Source: Acidimicrobiaceae bacterium (GTDB lineage Bacteria > Actinomycetota > Acidimicrobiia > Acidimicrobiales > Ilumatobacteraceae). From it: a stretch of DNA of 64,000 bases. The DNA lies in assembly GCA_020637235.1 (NCBI GenBank), contig JACJWG010000015.1, positions 1 to 64,000 on the forward strand, given 5' to 3'. The position numbers were made by a program, and so were the translations under genes. The notes under the pieces were generated by a model. The model made no database searches. It was not told where the DNA came from and saw only the letters and a program-made list of their open reading frames with translations. Of the stretch, positions 19,940-28,132 are shown piece by piece (the stretch's first letter is position 1; the number at the start of each line of letters is the position of its first letter).

Positions 19940-22164
19940 GTGAGCGTCCGGACCCTCACCCGGTTGGCCTCGTCGACGAGCGCGACACGCCGGCCGCGCT
20001 CGGCGGCGAGCGACGCCGCCTCCCGGTAGGCGTGCTCGAGGCCGGTGCGCAGGCTGCGCTCGTCGGCCGCGACGCCGCCGATCGACGCTCCGGGGACGGC
20101 ACCGTGCGCGAGCACCTCCTGCAGCGCGGCGGCGAGGATGTCGATCCGGAGCGCGGCCCGTTCCTGCGGCTCGATCGTCGCCTGTGCCAACTCGCTCGCC
20201 GCGGCGTCGAGGGTCTGCATCGTGCGCCGGTCGTCGGGCACCGAGGCGAGGATCGTGGCCCGCTTGCGCCGCGACTCGCCGAACGCGCGGCTCGTGGACG
20301 GGATCCCGTCGAGGGCGGCCAGCGCATCGGTGGTGCGCCCGTCGAGGGTGGCCACCCGGGCCCGCCCGAACAGCGCCGGCGCCACGTAGGCGGCGTCGGT
20401 GCGGGCACACACCTGGTACAGGCGGTCGGCCACATCGTGGTCGCCCGACAACTCGCACGCACGAGCCAGCGCGAGCTTCGGGGCGAGTTCGCCGGGCAGG
20501 GTGCCGTACACCGTGTTGAACGCACCGACGGCGTGCGACGCATCGCCTCGCGACAGCGCCACCAGACCCTGCAACCACACGCCACGCCAGTCCCACGGGT
20601 CGGCGGCGAGCACCGCGTCGGCGGCGGCCCACGCCGCCTCGCCGTTGCCGGTCGCGAGTGCGGCGTATGCCTGCTCGATCGACACCATCGGCGACGGTTC
20701 GGGTGGCGAGGCGAGCAACGCGCGGCGCTGCACAGGATCGTCGGTGGTGATCGACTGCAACCACACCGCGTTGGGGTCGGTGGCGTCGGGCACCAGCCGC
20801 GGCAGGTCGTCCCACTCGAGCCGGTCGCCGGCGACGGTCGGTGTGGTGAACACCGTCGACGGGGTGCTGCGCGACACCGCGCCAGCGGTGGTCGCCGACA
20901 CCTCGCGCAACACGCCGAGCATCTGCTGGCGCAGCTCCTCGGCGCTGTGGAACCGGTCTTCGGGGCGCGGGGCGGTGGCCCGCAACAGCAACCGGTAGAG
21001 CGAGTCGTGCTCCACGAACAGGGGCACCTCGTCGGGTGACGGCAGCCGATCGACGTACTGGTTCTGGTAGCCCTTGAACTCGAAGATCAGCACCGCCAGG
21101 GTGCGGGCGACGGTGTAGATGTCGCTGGCGATCGACGTGCCGTCGGCGGGCACCTCCGGCGCCTGGAACCCCACCGTGCCGTAGATCGGGGTGACGTCGT
21201 CGTCGATGCGACGCACACCGCCGAGGTCGATCAGCTTGATGCCGTCGCCGACCTGGATGACGTTGGCCGGCTTGAAGTCGCAGTACAGCAGGCCGAGGCC
21301 GTGCAGGTACGAGAACGCCGGCAGCACCTCGATCATGAACGCCAGCGCCTGGTCGACCGGGATCGGTGAGAACCGCCCACCGGCATCTTTCATCCGGCTC
21401 TTCAACAGGTTGTTGAGCGACTGGCCGCCGACGTACTCCATGATGATGTACGAGGCGCCGTCGGCGGCGGCGACGAAGTTGTAGATCTCGACGATCACCG
21501 GGTGTTCCACCTCGGCGAGGAACTGCTTCTCGGCCACGGCGGCGCGGAACGCGTCCGGATCGCCGGCGTTGAGCAGGCCCTTCACCACCACCCAGCGGTC
21601 GTTCACGTTGCGGTCGCGGGCGAGGTAGATCCAGCCCATGCCGCCGTGGGCGAGGCAGCCGACGATCTCGTACTGCCCGCCGAGCAGGGTGCCCGGCGAC
21701 AGCTTCGGGTCGAAGTCGAACGGGGTGCGGCACTTCGGGCAGAACCCCTTGGTGCGCCCGGGCGACCCGTCGCGGGCACGACCGACCGGCGACTGGCACA
21801 CCGAGCAGAAGCGCTTCTCCTCGGCGACGACGGCTGGGTCCATCAGCGCCTGGCGTGGATCGAGGATCGGCACCGGCGGCACGTGCACGAACCCGGCGCC
21901 GAGGCGCGAGGCCGAGCCGGCGCTGCCGAGCCGTCGCGTGGGACGGCTGCCGCCCGCGGTGCGCGCCGAGCCGAGCGGCACCTGGCCGAGCCGGTTGGTG
22001 ACCGAGCTGCTGCGGGTGGACGACGGGTTGGTGCTCGGTGCGGCGGATGCGTTCGGGGCGGCGGCCGCGACCGCCGGTGCCTCGGCGGCCATGCCGCACA
22101 CGTCGCAGTAGCCGTCGACGATGCTCCCGGTGCAGCCCGGCTGCGTGCAGCGCATCTGCGTCAC
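19936..22164 (-). CDS. pknG: PknG-like serine/threonine protein kinase, 742 aa
   Basis: Soluble kinase with the PknG layout: an N-terminal zinc ribbon (MRCTQPGC...YCDVCG), a rubredoxin-like CSVCQSPVG...GFCPKCRTPFDF near 120-150, a kinase domain from about 160 (GGQYEIVGCLAHGGMGWIYLARD, VVVKGLL Lys, YCDFKPANVI catalytic loop, LIDLGGVR in place of DFG, then TPIYGTVGFQAPE) and a C-terminal TPR-like helical half from about 440. HRD is replaced by YCD and DFG by DLG, as in PknG. I prefer the GTG at 22164, which overlaps the previous stop as GTGA; ATG 22155 is possible. In Mycobacterium and Corynebacterium, PknG relays Asp/Glu availability sensed by GlnH/GlnX, and homologues of both are encoded just upstream. 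Confidence 0.9.
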   Translation of the reverse strand: MTQMRCTQPGCTGSIVDGYCDVCGMAAEAPAVAAAAPNASAAPSTNPSSTRSSSVTNRLGQVPLGSARTAGGSRPTRRLGSAGSASRLGAGFVHVPPVPILDPRQALMDPAVVAEEKRFCSVCQSPVGRARDGSPGRTKGFCPKCRTPFDFDPKLSPGTLLGGQYEIVGCLAHGGMGWIYLARDRNVNDRWVVVKGLLNAGDPDAFRAAVAEKQFLAEVEHPVIVEIYNFVAAADGASYIIMEYVGGQSLNNLLKSRMKDAGGRFSPIPVDQALAFMIEVLPAFSYLHGLGLLYCDFKPANVIQVGDGIKLIDLGGVRRIDDDVTPIYGTVGFQAPEVPADGTSIASDIYTVARTLAVLIFEFKGYQNQYVDRLPSPDEVPLFVEHDSLYRLLLRATAPRPEDRFHSAEELRQQMLGVLREVSATTAGAVSRSTPSTVFTTPTVAGDRLEWDDLPRLVPDATDPNAVWLQSITTDDPVQRRALLASPPEPSPMVSIEQAYAALATGNGEAAWAAADAVLAADPWDWRGVWLQGLVALSRGDASHAVGAFNTVYGTLPGELAPKLALARACELSGDHDVADRLYQVCARTDAAYVAPALFGRARVATLDGRTTDALAALDGIPSTSRAFGESRRKRATILASVPDDRRTMQTLDAAASELAQATIEPQERAALRIDILAAALQEVLAHGAVPGASIGGVAADERSLRTGLEHAYREAASLAAERGRRVALVDEANRVRVRTLT

Positions 22165-23237
22165 CCTCTCCCTCTCGGGCGGCCACCGGCCGCGTCGATC
22201 CTGGCGTTCACGGCCTCGGTGTACCGACGCACGAGTTCCTCGGCTCGTGCCACGTCGCACGGGGCCGACCACAACTCGCCCTCGGCGTCGCGCAGCAGCG
22301 GCTCGAGCGCGGCGTCCTCGCCGAGACCGACCGCTGCCGCCTTGTCGCGGTAGGCGTGCAGCAACCCGCGCAACTCGTCGCGGCGGGCGAGCACCCCGCC
22401 GAAGCGTTGCTCGACCTGGTCGAACGCAGCGCCGAGCCGGTCGATGCGGGTGAGGTACGGCTCCATCACCGCTCGGGCGCTCGGCCAGGTCATCGCCTCC
22501 AACTCGGCGAGCGGACGTGGCACGCCGAGCGCGGCCACCGACGGGATGGCGAGCGTGGGCAGCGGCCGCACCTTCGCACGGCTGCGGTCGACGATCGCTC
22601 GCACCTCCACTTCGCGGGCGGCGAGCCCCTCGAGGTGCTCGGGCAGGGTGCGCCAGCGTTCGAACGACGACGTGCGCAGGGTCGCCAGCCGCTCCAGCTC
22701 GGTGCGGATCGCCCGTGCCTCCGCCGCCACCGCGCGCCAGGCATCGGCACTCGTGCCCGCTGCTTCGGCCTGCCGCTCGGCCGCGGCGCAGCGCTGCACG
22801 TGGTGGCCGAGGTCGTCGGCGAGCCGGCGGGCGACGGCGAGGTCGTCGTGAGCCGAGATGCGATGCTCGGCCAGCGTGCGGTGGGCGGTCTCGGCGGTGG
22901 CGAGCTCGCGATACACCTTGTCGAGCACCGCCTGCAGCAGCGCCGCGGCGTCGGCGAGGTTCGCGCCCACCGGGTCGCCGCGGTCGTCGACCACCGGGCG
23001 GGCGCTCAGCTCCGAACCGCGGCCGGGGTCGGCGCGGAGCTCGTCCACCCGGGCCGCGATCGCCTTGCGGCACACGAACGCCGCGGCGATGTCGAGCGCG
23101 GCGGGCGAGGTCGGGTCGCCGGTGACGGCGGTGACCCGCTCGTCGAGCTGCATCAGCCGGTCGGTGGCCGCGGCCAGCCAGTCGTCCCATTGGGAGAGCA
23201 CCGCCGATGCCGCGGCCTGCGCGCCCCGATCGGTCAC
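22161..23237 (-). CDS. Uncharacterised coiled-coil protein between glnH and pknG, 358 aa
   Basis: No family recognised. The protein is soluble, Ala/Arg/Glu-rich and almost entirely helical, with coiled-coil-like stretches around 85-200 (VLDKVYRELATAETAHRTLA, AEARAIRTELERLATLRTSS). No signal peptide or membrane segment. GTG start at 23237 overlaps the GlnH-like stop (GTGA) and its own stop overlaps the kinase start (GTGA), so it is tightly coupled to both. It is an extra member relative to the mycobacterial glnX-glnH-pknG set and could be an adaptor or a kinase substrate; this is inference from position. Confidence 0.75.
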   Translation of the reverse strand: MTDRGAQAAASAVLSQWDDWLAAATDRLMQLDERVTAVTGDPTSPAALDIAAAFVCRKAIAARVDELRADPGRGSELSARPVVDDRGDPVGANLADAAALLQAVLDKVYRELATAETAHRTLAEHRISAHDDLAVARRLADDLGHHVQRCAAAERQAEAAGTSADAWRAVAAEARAIRTELERLATLRTSSFERWRTLPEHLEGLAAREVEVRAIVDRSRAKVRPLPTLAIPSVAALGVPRPLAELEAMTWPSARAVMEPYLTRIDRLGAAFDQVEQRFGGVLARRDELRGLLHAYRDKAAAVGLGEDAALEPLLRDAEGELWSAPCDVARAEELVRRYTEAVNARIDAAGGRPRGRG

Positions 23238-24253
23238 GGCATCGCCCGTGAGTAGTCGGGCTCGGGCAGCGGTGGGATGTCCTCCGGGTCGAGCGCGCCG
23301 GTGTCGACCAGCCACCGCTGCGCGATCGCATCGAGGGTGCCGTCGGCCCGGAGTCGTTCGAGCACCCCGTTCACGAACCGCACCAGGTCGACGTCGGCCG
23401 CGTTCATCCCGAGGCCGTAGGGCTCCGCGGTGAACGTCGGGCCGACGACCTCGGTGCTCGGATCCTGTGCGGCGAAACCGGCGAGCACCGTGTCGTCGCC
23501 GGTGGTGGCGTCGGCCTCACCCTGTTGCATCGCGACGAGGCAGTCGGTGATGTCGGGCTTGGCCACCACGACCAACCCCGGATACTTCTCGGTGTCGCGG
23601 ATCTCGTCGATGTTGGTGCTGCCCTCGGGCGCACACACCCGGGCGCCGGCGGCGTCGAGATCGGCGATCGTGTCGAACCCGGAGCCGGTCTTCACGAGCA
23701 CCTTCTGGCCGGCCTGGTAGTACACCGACGAGAACGCGATCCGCAGCCAGCGGTTGCAGTTGATCGTCATCGTGTGGGCGACGAGGTCGACCTCTCGGGC
23801 CTCGAGCGCGGGGAGCCGCTGCGCGTAGGTGATCACCTTGTAGACGATCCGGTCCTCGAGCTCCTCGCCCGCGACGTCGAAGATCGCCTTCGCCACTTCC
23901 TGCACCACGGAGATGTCGAACCCCTCGATGGTGTCGGTGAGCGGGTTGCGCGACCCGAACAGCAGCGTGTCGCCCGACACCCCGACGACGAGCTGGCCGC
24001 GCTCGGCGATCTCGGCCATCGTCGAACCGGCCGGCATCTCGCCCGGTGCCGGCTGCTCGTCGAGCGGCGCATAGGTACGCGTCGCCGGCTCGGCGGCTTC
24101 GGCGTTGCTGCACGACGGCGGCGCGGTGGTGGGCACGACGGTCGGTTCGACCACCGAACCCTGCACCTCGTCGGGCAGCCGGGCGTCGCCCGAGCATCCG
24201 GCGGCGACCGCGCCGGCGACGACGGCGAGTGCCACGGCCACGAACCGTCTCAT
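23234..24253 (-). CDS. glnH: GlnH-like solute-binding lipoprotein, 339 aa
   Basis: Extracytoplasmic amino-acid-binding protein. Lipoprotein signal peptide ends at VAAGCSG (lipid-modified Cys near 20). After a Pro/Thr linker, the type II binding fold starts RGQLVVGVSGDTLLFGSRNP near 85, continues GFDISVVQEVAKAIF, and has the family ITYAQRLPALEAREVDLVAHTMTI region; CAPEGSTNIDEI near 215 and YGLGMN near 285 complete lobe 2. It is flanked by a membrane protein and a PknG-like kinase rather than by ABC permease genes, so it probably works as a ligand sensor, as the mycobacterial GlnH does for aspartate/glutamate. Start overlaps the GlnX-like stop (ATGA). Confidence 0.9.
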   Translation of the reverse strand: MRRFVAVALAVVAGAVAAGCSGDARLPDEVQGSVVEPTVVPTTAPPSCSNAEAAEPATRTYAPLDEQPAPGEMPAGSTMAEIAERGQLVVGVSGDTLLFGSRNPLTDTIEGFDISVVQEVAKAIFDVAGEELEDRIVYKVITYAQRLPALEAREVDLVAHTMTINCNRWLRIAFSSVYYQAGQKVLVKTGSGFDTIADLDAAGARVCAPEGSTNIDEIRDTEKYPGLVVVAKPDITDCLVAMQQGEADATTGDDTVLAGFAAQDPSTEVVGPTFTAEPYGLGMNAADVDLVRFVNGVLERLRADGTLDAIAQRWLVDTGALDPEDIPPLPEPDYSRAMP

Positions 24254-25527
24254 CGGTACTCCCTCAGTCGCTGGCCGTACCCGATCGCGCCGAGCGCGGC
24301 GATCGCGAGGCCGGCCAGCACGACGACGATCCGCAGCAGGCCGAGCGCGTCGTCGGCACGGTCGAACCGGTCCTGGGCGAGCGACGCCTGCTCGGCGAGC
24401 GCGTCGGCGGTCGTGTCGGCCACGGCGGCGAAGTCGGTGGCCGGCGCGTCGGAGGTCGCGAGATCGACGGCGTCGTCCCAGTCGCCGCCGTCGTCGAGCA
24501 GGCGCACCTCGGCGTGGCTCGCCGCGTACGCGTCGAAGTCGTCCATCGAGCCGCACCCGACCCCGTGTTCGTCGCACGCTCGTTCGAGGGCGATGTCGGC
24601 GATGCTGGCCGACAGCTGCCACTGCTGCTCGTACGCCGCGCCGTTGCCGCGATTGATGAGCGTGAGCGCTTCGCTCGAGCGGGCGTCGAACGCCGCCACC
24701 CGCGCCTGGGCCACCAGGTCGGCTGCCGACAGCGGTTCGCGTACCGCGTCGCCGGCGCGTCCAGCGGCACGGGCGTTGGTGCCGACGCCGACGGTGAGCA
24801 CCAAGAACGCGATGAGGGCCGCCACCACCAGTGGCACGTTGAGCAGGCGCCGGAAGTCGCGCGACAGCCACGCCGAACCGACCAGCAAAGCGGCCAGGGC
24901 GAGGAGCGCGGTCACCACCAGCAGCCAGCTCGCCCGGTACGCACGCGACATCGAGTCGTCCACGCGCTGCCGGGTGTTCTGCTCGACCAGTTGCAGCGTG
25001 GCGGCGAGCTCGGAGGCGACGGTGCGTGCCTGGCGCTGGTACGCCGCGCCGACGGGAAAGCCCTGCCGGTTGTTGGCCCGAGCCTGTTCGACGAGGCCGA
25101 CGTACCGGGCGAACTGTTGCACCGCGGTGCCGAGCAACGGCTCGTCGGTCTCGGTGGCATCGCCCGACGCCCTCGACAGCCCGGCGCCGGCGTCGTCGAT
25201 CCGGTCGTCGTAGGCGGCCCGCAGCTCGGGCGCCTCCTGGCCGCCGAGCAGGTAGGCGTTGCTCGCGATCGAGTCGGCCTGCACCACCTGCACACGCACG
25301 TCCTGCACCTGGATCAGCTGCGCCGCCGCGGCTGCGGCGTCGTCGATCGCCGTGTCGCGGCGGTCGATCGCGTACCAGCCGCCGATCGACAGCGCGATGC
25401 CGACCAGCACCGTCGCCGCGGTGGCGAGGCGGAGCCGGGTGGGCGAATCGGCGGCACGCCACGAGACGCGGAAGGGCCGTGCGGCGGGGCCGGTCGTCGG
25501 GGGGATGGTCGCCACTCGCCGAAGCAT
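24250..25527 (-). CDS. glnX: GlnX-like membrane sensor protein, 425 aa
   Basis: Predicted inner-membrane protein with four helices: about 35-52, 203-222, 233-252 and 398-417. The long segments between helices 1-2 and 3-4 are extracytoplasmic and helical (AQLIQVQDVRVQVVQADSIASNAYLLGG...), resembling duplicated chemoreceptor-like four-helix sensor domains. That two-repeat topology and position before a GlnH-like lipoprotein match GlnX (Rv0412c type), which passes GlnH ligand information to PknG. Identity between families is low, so the symbol is by architecture and synteny. First gene of the operon; its ATG is divergent from the aminotransferase gene with only about 27 nt between starts. Confidence 0.78.
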   Translation of the reverse strand: MLRRVATIPPTTGPAARPFRVSWRAADSPTRLRLATAATVLVGIALSIGGWYAIDRRDTAIDDAAAAAAQLIQVQDVRVQVVQADSIASNAYLLGGQEAPELRAAYDDRIDDAGAGLSRASGDATETDEPLLGTAVQQFARYVGLVEQARANNRQGFPVGAAYQRQARTVASELAATLQLVEQNTRQRVDDSMSRAYRASWLLVVTALLALAALLVGSAWLSRDFRRLLNVPLVVAALIAFLVLTVGVGTNARAAGRAGDAVREPLSAADLVAQARVAAFDARSSEALTLINRGNGAAYEQQWQLSASIADIALERACDEHGVGCGSMDDFDAYAASHAEVRLLDDGGDWDDAVDLATSDAPATDFAAVADTTADALAEQASLAQDRFDRADDALGLLRIVVVLAGLAIAALGAIGYGQRLREYR

Positions 25528-25540
25528 ATGCGCGGCTTGC

Positions 25541-25546
25541 TACCGT
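25541..25546 (+). promoter_or_regulatory. -10 element (TACCGT) of aminotransferase gene
   Basis: TACCGT, 8 nt before the GTG at 25555; it decides that start over the in-frame ATG at 25528. Confidence 0.5.
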
Positions 25547-25554
25547 CGGACGAC

Positions 25555-26811
25555 GTGCCGTCCGCCCAGCCCGTCCCGTCCGCCCACGCCCTCTCGTCCG
25601 CCCTGCCCGCGTTCCTCCACCCGTTCGCGAAGCCCACCCGCGAGTCGTTCGTCCGCATCGTGCGCGGCGACGGCGCGCTGGTGTGGGACGCCGACGGTCG
25701 CGACCTCGTCGACGGGATGGCCAGCCTCTGGTACTGCGCGATCGGCCACGGCCGCCAGGAGATGGCCGACACGATCGCCGCCCAGGCGTCGACCCTGGCC
25801 GCGTACAGCTGCTTCGACCCGTTCACCAACGATCCGGCCGAACAGCTCGCCGCGGAGTTGCACGAGATCGCCCCGATGGCCGACAGTCGGGTGTTCCTGT
25901 GCTGCTCGGGCTCGGAGGCGGTCGACAGCGCGATGAAGCTCGCCCGCATCGCCCACGTGCAGGCCGGTCAGCCGCAGCGCAAGCTGATCATCTCGCGGGT
26001 GCGGGGCTACCACGGCGTGGCCTACGGCGGCACCAGCGCCCAGGGCATCGCCCCGAACCGCCAGGACTTCGGCCCGTTCGTCGAGGGTGTGGTGCAGGTG
26101 CCGTCCGACGACGTCGAGGCGCTCGCGTCGTTGATGGCCGAGCACGGCGACACGGTGGCCGCGGTGATCACCGAGCCGGTGCAGGGAGCGGGTGGGATCT
26201 TCCCGCCCGCCGAGGGCTATCTCGAGTCGTTGCGCAAGCTGTGCGATCAGCACGGCGCGTTCTTGATCTTCGACGAGGTGATCACCGGGTACGGCCGCCT
26301 CGGTAGCTGGTTCGCGGCACACCACTTCGGGGTCCGTCCCGATCTGGTCACGTTCGCGAAGGCGGTCACGTCGGGCTACCAGCCGCTCGGTGGGGTGTTC
26401 GTCGGCCCGGCCGTGCGTGCCGGGCTGGAGGCCGATCCCGACTTCTTCCTCCGCCACGGGTTCACCTACTCGGGGCACCCGGTCGCCTGCGCGGCGGGGC
26501 TCACCAACCTCGCGATCATCCGCCGTGAGGGTCTCGTCGAGCGGGCGACCCACGTGGGTGCGCAGCTGAGCGCCGGCCTGCGTTCGCTGGCGAGCGACGG
26601 CCAGATCGACCACACCCGCGGCGAGGGCGCGATGTGGGCCGCCGGGCTGCGCGCCGACCAGAACGCGATGGCGATCCGCGACGAGATGTTGCGCCGCGGA
26701 GTGATCTGTCGCGCGATCAACACCGACACGCTCACGTTCTGCCCGCCGCTCGTGATCACCGACGACCAGATCGCCCGCATCGTCGACACCCTCGCCGCGG
26801 CCACGGCCTGA
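25555..26811 (+). CDS. Class III PLP-dependent aminotransferase, 418 aa
   Basis: Transfers amino groups between an omega-amine or amino acid and a keto acid. PLP fold signatures: CCSGSEAVDSAMKLARIAH near 120, GYHGVAYGGTSAQG near 155, ITEPVQGAGGIFPP near 205, FDEVITGYGRLG near 240 (PLP-N1 Asp) and LVTFAKAVTSGYQPLGG near 265 with the Schiff-base Lys. FLHPFAKPTRESFVRIVRGDGALVWDADGRDLVDGMASLWYCAIGHG at the start is typical of omega-amino acid:pyruvate and related aspartate aminotransferases. Start GTG 25555 is chosen from the TACCGT spacing. Substrate cannot be fixed; it is divergent from the GlnX-GlnH operon. Confidence 0.9.
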   Translation: MPSAQPVPSAHALSSALPAFLHPFAKPTRESFVRIVRGDGALVWDADGRDLVDGMASLWYCAIGHGRQEMADTIAAQASTLAAYSCFDPFTNDPAEQLAAELHEIAPMADSRVFLCCSGSEAVDSAMKLARIAHVQAGQPQRKLIISRVRGYHGVAYGGTSAQGIAPNRQDFGPFVEGVVQVPSDDVEALASLMAEHGDTVAAVITEPVQGAGGIFPPAEGYLESLRKLCDQHGAFLIFDEVITGYGRLGSWFAAHHFGVRPDLVTFAKAVTSGYQPLGGVFVGPAVRAGLEADPDFFLRHGFTYSGHPVACAAGLTNLAIIRREGLVERATHVGAQLSAGLRSLASDGQIDHTRGEGAMWAAGLRADQNAMAIRDEMLRRGVICRAINTDTLTFCPPLVITDDQIARIVDTLAAATA

Positions 26812-26820
26812 CCGAGGTCG

Positions 26821-26895
26821 GAGCGGTCGAGGTCAGCGCGGTCGAGGTCAGCGCGGTCGAGATCAGAGCGGTCGCGGTCAGAGCGGTCGGATCCA
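26821..26895. repeat. Five tandem copies of a 15-bp unit
   Basis: Five degenerate 15-mers based on gcgcggtcgaggtca run head to tail between the convergent aminotransferase and glycosyltransferase genes and extend across the glycosyltransferase stop (26878-26880), encoding its last codons. Confidence 0.8.
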
Positions 26896-28104
26896 GCCGG
26901 TCGACACCGTGCTCACGCCGCGGCTCGTGGCGAGGCCCGCGGGCTGCGCCCCACCGGCTCCCCGGCTCGGTCGCGCTCGGCGGATCACCCCGACCTTGCG
27001 GTCGGCCCAGGCCATCTTCACGTACGTGTACACCCCCGCCGGCACCACGACGAGGCTGATGAACAACAGGTAGATCGGCATCAGTGCGAGCGCGACGTCG
27101 AAGCTGCGCCGGTTCACCCATGCCATCGTCGACAGGTACGTCACGATCGCCGCGACCACCGGCCACGACGGGTTGATCAGGTAGTACCACCGCAGCGGCG
27201 TGGTGACGAGCGCCAGGAACCCGTACAGGAACAGCGTCGGGTGCCAGCGGGCGAGGTACAGGTTCACGACGAACAGCCGCACCTCCCCGCCCGACCAGGC
27301 GAGGCGTTGGCGCCACCACGCCCGGTAGGTGTCGGGCACGATCGTCGGCACCACGAACGGCACGTGCCCGACCCGGTAGCCGAGGGCGTCGCCGAGGACG
27401 CCGACCTCGACGTCGTTGCCCTGGAAGAACGTCGAGTGGGCATGCATGATCTCCCGGTGCACCTTGGTGCGCAGTGCGTGGCAGGCACCCGACACCAGCC
27501 ACGGCATCAGCACCCGCAGGCGCATCGCCGTGCGGTACTCGTGCGCCTGCAACCGCTCGAGCATCGTGGTCCGGTTCTGCGCCTCGAGCCGGATCGACAC
27601 CACGTCGAGCGCCCCCGCCTCCAGCGCACCGACGAGCACCGACAACGGGAGTTCGGTCTCGGTGTCGGCGTCGATGCACACGACGTACGGGTGCTCCACC
27701 ACGTCGAGCGCGTCGCGCACGATGATCTCGCGGATCACGCCGCCGGTCGACTTCTTCCCGCCGCTGCCCGGCACCACACGTCCGGGCACGTGTCCGCGGA
27801 AGAGGCGGAAGCCCTCACGATCGCACACCTCCTCGATCGCCGCGTTGAACTCGTCGGTCTCGGCGGTGGTGGTGGTGATCAGCACCCGCTCGCCGTACTG
27901 GCGGAGGTAGTCGACGTTGGTGAGGTACTTGATGTGCCCGTAGATCGGCACGATCACCGTGAAGTTCTCGAGTCGTGGGCTGTCGAGGTCGACCCGCAAC
28001 GTGGCGTGGCGCGACGCCCGCATGTTCGGCGACATCTCCGACAGCGCGAGCAGCACCGCCGGCAGGAACAGCACGACGAACATGAGCCACTCGTCCATCG
28101 CCAT
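26878..28104 (-). CDS. Processive family 2 glycosyltransferase (membrane), 408 aa
   Basis: Polymerising beta-glycosyltransferase of the cellulose/hyaluronan/chitin synthase-like group. One N-terminal helix (about 7-24), a cytoplasmic GT2 domain starting LENFTVIVPIYGH, D-x-D region YVVCIDADTE near 145, substrate motif FFQGNDVEVG near 230 and the processivity motif WWRQRLAW near 270 (QxxRW), then three to four C-terminal helices from about 295. It therefore likely makes and exports a polysaccharide using a nucleotide sugar. A GTG at 28107 and ATG at 28098 are alternative starts. 28 nt downstream of the dehydratase gene, so one operon. The 3' end lies in the 15-bp tandem repeat. Confidence 0.87.
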   Translation of the reverse strand: MAMDEWLMFVVLFLPAVLLALSEMSPNMRASRHATLRVDLDSPRLENFTVIVPIYGHIKYLTNVDYLRQYGERVLITTTTAETDEFNAAIEEVCDREGFRLFRGHVPGRVVPGSGGKKSTGGVIREIIVRDALDVVEHPYVVCIDADTETELPLSVLVGALEAGALDVVSIRLEAQNRTTMLERLQAHEYRTAMRLRVLMPWLVSGACHALRTKVHREIMHAHSTFFQGNDVEVGVLGDALGYRVGHVPFVVPTIVPDTYRAWWRQRLAWSGGEVRLFVVNLYLARWHPTLFLYGFLALVTTPLRWYYLINPSWPVVAAIVTYLSTMAWVNRRSFDVALALMPIYLLFISLVVVPAGVYTYVKMAWADRKVGVIRRARPSRGAGGAQPAGLATSRGVSTVSTGWIRPL

Positions 28105-28132
28105 CACGCCGCCGCCCGCCGCCCTGCAGGGT

